Assembly (NCBI RefSeq): GCF_013372285.1
Contig: NZ_CP054301.1
Location: 62,001 to 126,000, forward strand
Reading direction: 5' to 3'
Source: Marinomonas primoryensis
GTDB taxonomy: Bacteria > Pseudomonadota > Gammaproteobacteria > Pseudomonadales > Marinomonadaceae
DNA length: 64,000 nt
Part shown: positions 57,721-64,000 of the stretch, piece after piece
Numbering within the stretch: the stretch's first letter is position 1
Layout of the letters: each line of letters begins with the position of its first letter
Made by a program: the position numbers and the translations under genes
Notes under the pieces: generated by a model
Told to the model about the DNA's origin: nothing
What the model saw: the letters and a program-made list of their open reading frames with translations, nothing else
Database searches by the model: none

Positions 57721-59448
57721 ATGACACCTTCTTTGTTAAAAGCACGTGTGATGGATGGATTGACGATGGACAGCCAGCTTCGCTGGTTGTCCATCGGACT
57801 CTTCATATTGATTGCGACCTTGAGCGTCGTGCCCAGTTTGCGCTTGCTGGTGGAAGCGCTAAGTCATGTTACCTTTTCGGCATCATCACCTTTGGCAGAA
57901 GTATTACGCAGTGAGCGTACTTGGGTTGCCTTGAGAAACAGTTTTTATACGTCTGGTTTAGGCACCTTGATTGCGGTGATTCTGGGTTGCGGTTTTGGCT
58001 TTATTGTCACCTTGACGAACATTCGTGGTCGCGCAATTTGGGTGTTTTGTTTCATGTTGCCGATGATGATTCCACCTCAAGTCACGGCGTTGAGCTGGTT
58101 ACAATTGTTTGGTCCTGCGAGTCCTATTTTAAACACCTTGGGCATTGCGCCAGCGTTAGGCAGCCCGCAGCCGATGTATTCAGCAGAAGGCATTGCCTTG
58201 TTGTTGGGCATCCAAAGTGCGCCTTTGGTGTATCTCGCGCTTCGAACGCAACTCATTGCATTACCGCAAGACTTAATGGAAGCCGCACAGCTGGCGAAAG
58301 CGTCTCAGTGCCGAGTTTGGTTCGACATCATCGTGCCGCTGTGTCGTAGTGCGATTATCGCGGGTGCCGCATTGGCATTTGTTTCGTCGCTGGGTAATTT
58401 TGGTATTCCTGCGATGCTGGGTATTCCCGCCGGTTACATTGTTTTACCCACTTTGATTTATCAGCAAATGGCGGGATTCGGTAACGATATGCTGAGCCAA
58501 GTGGCTGGGCTGTCGATGATCATCGCTTTATTGGTGTTGGCGGGCATGTTGTTACAGCAATGGTTACAGCAACGTAGCCGTTATGCCTTGTTGGGTCACA
58601 CAGCCCAGTCGATTTCGTTTCGGTTACAGCGCTGGCGTTTGCCATTGGAAGTACTGTTGGCCTTGGTACTTTGCTTTATTTTGGTGGCGCCTTTGTTTGC
58701 TTTGGTCGTCAGTTCGCTCGTGCCTGCTTTGGGCATGTCGCTGACGTCCGACACCATTACCTTGTCTGCATTTTACGAGATGATCAGCCGCCAAGGCGTT
58801 ACTTCAAGAGCGTTTGAAAACAGCGCCTTCTTGGCCTTCTCATGCGCTTTGGTGTTGATGCTAGTGTCCTTACCTTTGGGCTATTTGTTGATGCGTTTAC
58901 CAATGCGCACCAGAGCTGTGATTGCCAGCTTGATCGAAGTGCCTTACGCCATCCCCAGTATTGTTTTGGCGATCGCCTTTATCTTGTTGTTTGCCAAGCC
59001 ATTACCTTTTATCGAAGTGAGTTTGTACGGCACGTTGGGGATTATTTTCTTGGCGTACCTTTCTTGCTTTTTGAGCGTGTGCTTGAAGCCAGTGTTAAGT
59101 GCGATGTCACAGCTAGACCCAGCATTAGAAGAAGCCGCTCAGCTTGCTGGTGCAAGACCAATACAGCGTTTGATCGACATTATTTTACCTCTTACAGCAC
59201 CGGCTTTTTTTGCGGGTGGATTATTGGTGTTTCTCATCTCGATTAATGAGCTGACGGTGTCGGCTTTGTTGTGGAGTGCGGGTAACGAAACCTTAGGCGT
59301 GCTGATTTTTAACTTAGATGAAAGTGGCGACAGCGTACTGGCTTCTGCCATTGCCGTGCTGGTGGTGTTACTGGTTGCAGGGCTGATGAGCCTATTGAGC
59401 TTGTTTGCTTCGCGTCTGCCAAAAGGAGTGATTCCATGGCACGATTAA
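57721..59448 (+). CDS. ABC-transporter permease, fused two-domain (FbpB/PhnV type)
   Basis: A 575-aa membrane protein with two BPD_transp_1 domains in tandem, as in FbpB, ThiP or AfuB-type permeases, about 12 membrane segments. EAA loops are EAAQLAKASQCRVWFDIIVP in the first half and EEAAQLAGARPIQRLIDIIL in the second. It starts five bases after the binding-protein stop and overlaps the ATPase gene by 13 bases. Confidence 0.93.
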   Translation: MTPSLLKARVMDGLTMDSQLRWLSIGLFILIATLSVVPSLRLLVEALSHVTFSASSPLAEVLRSERTWVALRNSFYTSGLGTLIAVILGCGFGFIVTLTNIRGRAIWVFCFMLPMMIPPQVTALSWLQLFGPASPILNTLGIAPALGSPQPMYSAEGIALLLGIQSAPLVYLALRTQLIALPQDLMEAAQLAKASQCRVWFDIIVPLCRSAIIAGAALAFVSSLGNFGIPAMLGIPAGYIVLPTLIYQQMAGFGNDMLSQVAGLSMIIALLVLAGMLLQQWLQQRSRYALLGHTAQSISFRLQRWRLPLEVLLALVLCFILVAPLFALVVSSLVPALGMSLTSDTITLSAFYEMISRQGVTSRAFENSAFLAFSCALVLMLVSLPLGYLLMRLPMRTRAVIASLIEVPYAIPSIVLAIAFILLFAKPLPFIEVSLYGTLGIIFLAYLSCFLSVCLKPVLSAMSQLDPALEEAAQLAGARPIQRLIDIILPLTAPAFFAGGLLVFLISINELTVSALLWSAGNETLGVLIFNLDESGDSVLASAIAVLVVLLVAGLMSLLSLFASRLPKGVIPWHD

Positions 59449-60494
59449 TATTAGACAACCTACATAAATCTTTTCATGGCGATCCCGTTGTTAAAGGCTT
59501 GAGTTTGACCATTGAACCGGGCGAGTTTGTCGCGCTGCTTGGTCCGAGTGGCTGTGGTAAATCGACGATTTTAAGAATGTTAGCGGGATTTGAACCCGTT
59601 TCAGACGGACAAATTATTCACGGTACGGACTGTCTTTCGAGCGCAAAGCGACATGTTCCCACCGAAGATAGAAACTTCGGCATGGTTTTTCAATCCTACG
59701 CACTGTGGCCGCACATGAGCGTAAAAGACAATGTCGGTTATCCGCTTAAGGTGCAAAAAATCCCTGCCGCCGAGCGCAATCGACGCATCCAAGAAGCGTT
59801 AGAGATCGTTCAGCTTGAAGACTATGCCGATCGATTACCAGCGCAGCTTAGCGGCGGACAACGTCAGCGTGTGGCATTGGCGCGAAGTTTGGTGACTGAA
59901 CCGGATGTGGTGTTGTTTGACGAGCCGCTGGCGAATTTAGATCGTCATTTACGTGCCACCATGGAAGAAACCTTTCGAGCGTTTCACAAGCGCACCGGAG
60001 CGACCATCGTTTATGTGACTCATGATCAATCCGAAGCCATGTCGTTGGCGGATCACATCGCGGTATTAAACAAAGGCCAACTTGTGCAATGGGGAACGCC
60101 ACAGGAATTGTACGCCACGCCGAAGAACACTTGGCTGGCGAACTTTATTGGTCGAGGTTCCGTATTAAACGTGGAAGCGATTGCGCCACAGCAATACATT
60201 AATAGCGCCGATTTACATCGTTTGATTGATGGCTATTTGCCACAAACAGTCTCCAGCAATGTGTTGGTTCGACCGCAAGATATTGCGTTTGTTGATGCGA
60301 GCGCCGATGTGGCGAATTCAAAACCGCTCGCAGTGACCGTTCGCCACTGTATTTTCCGTGGAGAGCGTTATGACATCGAGTTAATGCTAAACAATGGCCA
60401 GACGTTATCGGCCTACAGCGATGTGCCGATGACACTTGAAAGCGTGCATCATGTGCGTCTTGGGCAAGCTTGGTCGCTTGAGAGTGAATCATGA
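59436..60494 (+). CDS. ABC-transporter ATPase (FbpC/PotA type)
   Basis: A 352-aa ATPase with Walker A GPSGCGKST (36-44), signature QLSGGQRQRVALARSL, Walker B VVLFDEPLANLD, the switch His in VTHDQ and a C-terminal TOBE-like regulatory domain (about 240-350). It energises the preceding permease and overlaps both its neighbours (13 bases and 4 bases), so all three are translated together. Confidence 0.95.
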   Translation: MARLILDNLHKSFHGDPVVKGLSLTIEPGEFVALLGPSGCGKSTILRMLAGFEPVSDGQIIHGTDCLSSAKRHVPTEDRNFGMVFQSYALWPHMSVKDNVGYPLKVQKIPAAERNRRIQEALEIVQLEDYADRLPAQLSGGQRQRVALARSLVTEPDVVLFDEPLANLDRHLRATMEETFRAFHKRTGATIVYVTHDQSEAMSLADHIAVLNKGQLVQWGTPQELYATPKNTWLANFIGRGSVLNVEAIAPQQYINSADLHRLIDGYLPQTVSSNVLVRPQDIAFVDASADVANSKPLAVTVRHCIFRGERYDIELMLNNGQTLSAYSDVPMTLESVHHVRLGQAWSLESES

Positions 60495-61606
60495 AGGTCT
60501 GCGTTGAGATTCTCAGCGGCGCAGGTCGAAAAACGGCGGCGGCTATTTTGATCACTTATCAAGCGTCACCTCACGCTCGAACGCTGCGTTTTTTGCTCGA
60601 TGCTGGTGGCGCGTTAGAAGCAGGCGAAGCCAAAGGCTGGACACAACCTGACAATCTCGATGCTATTTTCATTTCCCACGATCACCAAGATCACATGGGC
60701 GGATTAGACGACGTAGATATCAAGGTACCGGTTTATGCGACCTTGTTGGTGCAGCAACAGCTGCCGAGTCATCTGAATCTACAGACCTTGCCGGTTTGCG
60801 GCACGACGGTGGTTGAAGGCGTTGAAGTCACCACTGGTTCCGCTGGGCATTCGTTTGGCGGCATTTGGCTACACCTTAATATTGGGAAGGGGGTGTTTTA
60901 CAGCGGTGATTTCAGTCTGGAATCTACCCTGTATCCTTTCACCATGCCGCCGAAAGCCAGCATCGCCTTGCTCGATGCATCCTATGGTTTATATGACAAT
61001 TCGTTAGAGCAATGCAAAAGTGCCTTGGTGAATTTCCTTGGCGATGAACGAGCGTTGTTGATGCCGGTACCACAAAGTGGACGCGCGTTAGAAATTGCCT
61101 GTTGGCTCACATCCTTTGGTTTCGATGATTGGACTTTAGGCGAAGATTGTTTGTCGCCAGAGTCCGCTTTGGCGGCACCAATAGAAGGTATTTGCACCGA
61201 GGTTCGTCCTATCTTAGAACGCATTAAGAGTCAGCCGTTTAACCCAGATGCCAAGGTGGTGTTATGCGGTGATCCCGATGGCATGAGCGGCGAAGCGGCG
61301 GTGTTATTACAGCAGCCCGAGCGTTATTTACCCGTTTATACCGGACATCTTCCTGAACACGCCCGACAAGCCGTCAGCGAAGACAAGGCGCATTTTGTCC
61401 GTTGGAATGTGCATCCGCGTAAGCGAGATTTAAAGCGCCTTGTCGATCATCTTGAGTGCGATGTGTGCTCGCCGCTCTTTCATCACATGAAAGACCTAAA
61501 TGAATGGAAAACCGCCCTTGGTTCTAGTGTGACGTCACAGGCAAATATTACACAGACTTATCTTTCACAGAGCAAAATTGAGCAACATTATGACGTTAAC
61601 CCATAA
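60491..61606 (+). CDS. MBL-fold hydrolase with beta-CASP-like motifs
   Basis: A 371-aa metallo-beta-lactamase protein. Metal motifs are complete: LLDAG (start), His63/His65/Asp67/His68 in SHDHQDH, His120 in GSAGHS and Asp140 in YSGDF. Beyond them lies LLDASYG (like beta-CASP motif A, ESTYG), a His in YTGHLP (286) and one in NVHPRKRD (308), which resemble motifs B and C of the RNase J/CPSF73 group. So a nuclease or cyclic-phosphodiesterase-type activity is possible; this is inference. It overlaps the ATPase gene by four bases. Confidence 0.82.
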   Translation: MKVCVEILSGAGRKTAAAILITYQASPHARTLRFLLDAGGALEAGEAKGWTQPDNLDAIFISHDHQDHMGGLDDVDIKVPVYATLLVQQQLPSHLNLQTLPVCGTTVVEGVEVTTGSAGHSFGGIWLHLNIGKGVFYSGDFSLESTLYPFTMPPKASIALLDASYGLYDNSLEQCKSALVNFLGDERALLMPVPQSGRALEIACWLTSFGFDDWTLGEDCLSPESALAAPIEGICTEVRPILERIKSQPFNPDAKVVLCGDPDGMSGEAAVLLQQPERYLPVYTGHLPEHARQAVSEDKAHFVRWNVHPRKRDLKRLVDHLECDVCSPLFHHMKDLNEWKTALGSSVTSQANITQTYLSQSKIEQHYDVNP

Positions 61607-62144
61607 ACCCTTTGTGTTCGCACGCCACGCTCAGAGTACGTTTAATGCTAATTATCTTATTGGTGGTTTTACTGATAGTCCGTTGAGTGAAAAAGGCGTT
61701 CAACAAGCCCAACAAGCGGCGCCGATTCTAAGTGTTATTGAGTGGAGCGCGGTGATTACCAGCACACTACAACGCACACAACAAACCGCGCTTCATGCAG
61801 TGCCAGAGCAAGCTATAGTGCCTTACGAACAGCTTAAAGAGCGCAATTGGGGCGATTTAGAAGGTTGTCCGATTGAGCAGCAACTCGCCTACGAAATTAC
61901 GCCGCCTAATGGCGAATCTTGGCAAGACTTTGAAACGCGCGTGATCAGCACGCTAAACACCATTTTAAGTGAACATGATTGGCCGTTAATCATTGCGCAT
62001 TCAGGCGTGTACCGCGTGTTGAACAATATCATTAATGGCACACCGTATTGCCCCAGAATTGGCAACGTGACCCCGATTTCTTTCGTTCCCAGCCAAGATG
62101 AAAACGGCTGGACTATTACCCCATTTAAAGGAAAAGTTTTATGA
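61590..62144 (+). CDS. Histidine phosphatase family protein
   Basis: A 184-aa phosphoglycerate-mutase-like phosphatase. The catalytic motif is ARHAQS (RHA in place of RHG, His13), with the proton donor in the ERNWGDLEG stretch and the second His in IIAHSGVYR. The ATG at 61590 lies 17 bases inside the MBL gene's 3' end; a TTG at 61578 is in frame but less likely. Members dephosphorylate small phosphomonoesters. It is coupled to both neighbours. Confidence 0.87.
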   Translation: MTLTHKPFVFARHAQSTFNANYLIGGFTDSPLSEKGVQQAQQAAPILSVIEWSAVITSTLQRTQQTALHAVPEQAIVPYEQLKERNWGDLEGCPIEQQLAYEITPPNGESWQDFETRVISTLNTILSEHDWPLIIAHSGVYRVLNNIINGTPYCPRIGNVTPISFVPSQDENGWTITPFKGKVL

Positions 62145-62593
62145 TGCCAAACGCCGTTATTGTTGATTTAGATGGCACCCTTGCTGAATTTGATCACACT
62201 CAAGTTGCCCATTGGGTATTGGGTGCTGAAAAACACTGGGACCCGTTCTTCGAACACATGAAGCATGCGCCAGTGATTGAAGATATATTGCGTTTGGTGA
62301 ATATTCTCAAGCAACAAGGTCAACATATTTTGATTTGCAGTGGTCGCCCAGAATCTCATAAACAGCACTCGCTTGAATGGATTCAAAAAAACAATATACC
62401 GTGCGATGGCATTTATCTTCGCCCAGAAGGCGCCGATGCCGTGCCTGATGAAGAGGTGAAAAAAGCCTTGTTAGAGCAAATTCATGCGGATGGTTTTTCC
62501 CCTTGGTTGGTGTTGGATGATCGCGATGCCGTCGTTAAAGGTTGGCGTAATTTGGGACTGACTTGCTTACAGTGCGCGCCGGGGGACTTTTAA
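62141..62593 (+). CDS. HAD phosphatase like the 3'-phosphatase domain of T4 polynucleotide kinase
   Basis: A 150-aa HAD enzyme. Motif I is VDLDGTLA (Asp9, Asp11), motif II CSGRPES, motif III/IV LDDRDAVVKGW, and the end LTCLQCAPGDF corresponds to the C-terminus of T4 Pnkp (DDRTQVVEMW ... QVASGDF). Stand-alone phosphatases of this type remove 3'-phosphates from nucleic acids or small phosphoesters. Its ATG overlaps the preceding stop (ATGA), and a terminator follows. Confidence 0.85.
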   Translation: MMPNAVIVDLDGTLAEFDHTQVAHWVLGAEKHWDPFFEHMKHAPVIEDILRLVNILKQQGQHILICSGRPESHKQHSLEWIQKNNIPCDGIYLRPEGADAVPDEEVKKALLEQIHADGFSPWLVLDDRDAVVKGWRNLGLTCLQCAPGDF

Positions 62594-62616
62594 CCGCTGC
62601 GTGCGGTAGCTTTTTT
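62593..62616 (+). terminator. Terminator of the DeoR-regulated operon
   Basis: ACCGC, 5-nt loop, GCGGT, then AGC and six T: starts at the last base of the HAD gene's stop codon. The stem is short but the T-run is clear. A second hairpin (AACCTTTCC/GGAAAGGTT, 62625-62654) follows. Confidence 0.7.
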
Positions 62617-62665
62617 GACGTGCTAACCTTTCCTAAATTCAAATCGGAAAGGTTCACTTCGTACC

Positions 62666-62863
62666 ATGAAAATTCTATTCCCAATTTTGCTTATTGTGGC
62701 GGTGGTTGGCTGTAGTAAAAAAGAGTTATACAGCAATCTACAAAACAACCATGCGCATTCTTGTCAGCGATTAAAGTCGAATCAATACGATGATTGCATG
62801 AGTCAATACAATGACTCGTACGAGGACTATACCCATAAGCGAGAAGGGACATTGGGTAAATAG
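62666..62863 (+). CDS. Small lipoprotein
   Basis: A 65-aa protein with a short type-II signal (MKILFPILLIVAVVGC) and lipobox VVGC, so anchored by Cys16. The mature part is polar, has two more Cys residues and is Tyr/Asp/Asn-rich. No family recognised. The ribosome site is weak. Confidence 0.75.
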   Translation: MKILFPILLIVAVVGCSKKELYSNLQNNHAHSCQRLKSNQYDDCMSQYNDSYEDYTHKREGTLGK

Positions 62864-62938
62864 AGCAATGTATTCTAGTGTTTAGCCATGTGTTCATGCT
62901 CGCGCTAGCATGATGGATTTGTCTTTGGAGTCGTGTCC

Positions 62939-64000
62939 ATGTTTCAACTTGTTCTTCTTAGTAATCAAAAACATATTGATGTTGGTAATTTGTCGCTGTC
63001 CGCAGAATTAATGGGCTTGCCTAAAGACATTCCGATTAGCATTCGACAAACTTGTTTGATGGGCGGGAAGCAAACAGGTTCTCGATTGATTACGTTAACC
63101 GTTGGCGATTCTGTCGTGCGGATTGTGCCGACACGCGGCATGGCGGTTCTGGATGTCGTTAGGAAAAATGTGGCTGGAGAAGACATTCGATTTGGTTGGG
63201 ATTCTCCTGTTAAGGAAGTGGTTCACCCGAGCTTTATTCATCAAGAAGCGTCTGGCGGCATCGGTTGGTTGGATGGTTTTAATGAAATGATTGTGCGCTG
63301 TGGTTATCAATGGGCAGGGCATCCAGGCCAAGACGGCGATGAGTTTTTGACCTTGCATGGACGAATCCAAAACACGCCCGCTGACGAGGTGATTTTAGAA
63401 GTCGAGCAAGAGCCGCCTTATCGTGTGACGTTACGCGGTCGAGTCGACGAAAAACGCTTTAAGTTCACTAACTTTGAATTGCAAACGGCCTTGTCTTTGA
63501 CGCCAGACGAACCCTATTTGTTGGTCGAAGACACGCTGACCAACAAAGGCAGTTACCCGCGCGAATACCAAGCGATTTATCACAATAATTTTGCGCAACC
63601 GATTCTTGAAAAGGGCGCGCAGCTGCATGTTCCTATTGCGGAACTGTCGCCTTTTAATGACTACGCTGTAGGCGGTTTGAGTGACTGGAACCAAATGCCA
63701 GCGCCAACGAAAGACTTTGATGAAATGGTGTTTAATATTCGACCACTGAGCGACGAGAATGGCTTTTCTCATGCTTTATTACACAATGCCAGCGGACGCT
63801 GCGGCATAGAAGTGAGTTATCAAACGGACACCTTGCCCGTGCTGACCGTGTGGAAAAATACGGACACGGTAGAGCAAGGTTATGTTGTCGGCATCGAACC
63901 GGGCACCAGCTTTGCGTATAACCGTTCTTATCAGCGCGGTTTAGGCTTGGTGCCGACAATTGACGCAGGTGAATCAAAACACTTTGTGGTGCGATTTGGC
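62939..64000 (+). CDS. DUF4432 family protein (aldose-1-epimerase-like), cut by window edge
   Basis: The frame opens at the ATG 62939 (GGAG upstream) and runs past the window end; at least 354 aa are seen. VVRIVPTRGMAVLDVVRKN, LDGFNEMIVRCG and the block LTLHGRIQNTPA are DUF4432 signatures; this family shares the galactose-mutarotase fold and probably acts on sugars. It lies after the lipoprotein gene and could belong to a new operon. Not classifiable further from the partial sequence. Confidence 0.85.
   Translation, partial: MFQLVLLSNQKHIDVGNLSLSAELMGLPKDIPISIRQTCLMGGKQTGSRLITLTVGDSVVRIVPTRGMAVLDVVRKNVAGEDIRFGWDSPVKEVVHPSFIHQEASGGIGWLDGFNEMIVRCGYQWAGHPGQDGDEFLTLHGRIQNTPADEVILEVEQEPPYRVTLRGRVDEKRFKFTNFELQTALSLTPDEPYLLVEDTLTNKGSYPREYQAIYHNNFAQPILEKGAQLHVPIAELSPFNDYAVGGLSDWNQMPAPTKDFDEMVFNIRPLSDENGFSHALLHNASGRCGIEVSYQTDTLPVLTVWKNTDTVEQGYVVGIEPGTSFAYNRSYQRGLGLVPTIDAGESKHFVVRFG

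Noticed and set aside
56738-60494. Plain ferric-iron importer (fbpABC)
   Set aside because: The fold family fits, but the paired Tyr iron ligands are not evident, no Fur box was seen, and the operon continues with phospho-hydrolases under a DeoR regulator.
60491-61606. PhnP of a C-P lyase operon
   Set aside because: Longer than PhnP, with beta-CASP-like motifs, and no phnGHIJKLM genes are present.

Overview
The window looks like a stretch of chromosome from a marine gammaproteobacterium of the Oceanospirillales, most likely Marinomonas or a close relative. That is an inference from gene content, moderate GC, the hemF-aroE neighbourhood and protein similarity remembered by eye; no search was run. 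About fifty genes are visible and no rRNA or tRNA gene was seen.

Layout. 1-4.6 kb: gabD-gabT (GABA/succinate semialdehyde), a small unknown gene, and lpdA facing a TetR regulator across two palindromes. 5.2-9.2 kb: a same-strand run of lpxM (lipid A), hemF (haem), aroE (shikimate) and a FemAB-like protein. 9.2-13.3 kb: a nitric-oxide defence cluster of hmp and norR (divergent, with a sigma-54 promoter and NorR-type sites between them), a truncated haemoglobin and a small membrane protein. GC-rich REP-like elements lie between the convergent stop codons, and one carries seven copies of a 46-bp tandem unit. 13.7-19 kb: a MATE exporter, then a PdhR-like regulator divergent from a large FAD/Fe-S D-lactate dehydrogenase, with two PdhR-type boxes between them.

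19.2-21.8 kb is an AT-rich, recently acquired-looking patch: an Lrp regulator and an MFS exporter that sits inside a broken IS3-type orfA. It is bounded on one side by an intact TSUP permease gene and on the other by a diverged copy of that gene's last 12 codons. 22.7-27.7 kb: a DUF2798 protein, an AGCS amino-acid symporter, a flavin/PLP-oxidase-like protein divergent from a MocR/PdxR-type regulator, and a small membrane-protein gene that appears frameshifted. 27.8-32.7 kb: cyoABCDE, the bo3 quinol oxidase and haem O synthase. 32.9-41.1 kb: mixed housekeeping and accessory genes (tannase-family hydrolase, SDR, GGCT-like protein, rsmC, periplasmic PchP-like phosphatase, LysE exporter, DUF1456, DcaP-like porin). 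41.1-48.1 kb: an AraC regulator and the complete dppABCDF dipeptide importer. 48.6-55.6 kb: a beta-hydroxyacid dehydrogenase, an SGNH hydrolase, an aldehyde dehydrogenase, an MFS transporter and a chemoreceptor.

55.8-62.6 kb holds the most unusual system. A DeoR-type regulator diverges from a tightly packed, translationally coupled six-gene operon: an Fe3+/phosphonate-type ABC importer (binding protein, fused permease, ATPase), a metallo-beta-lactamase protein with beta-CASP-like motifs, a histidine phosphatase, and a HAD enzyme resembling the 3'-phosphatase half of T4 polynucleotide kinase. I infer uptake and stepwise dephosphorylation of a phosphorylated, perhaps nucleotide-like, compound. 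The window ends with a small lipoprotein and a truncated DUF4432 (aldose-epimerase-like) gene.

Two places (19.2 kb and 55.8 kb) keep diverged copies of a neighbouring gene's 3' end just downstream of that gene, which suggests that segments were exchanged by recombination at gene ends.
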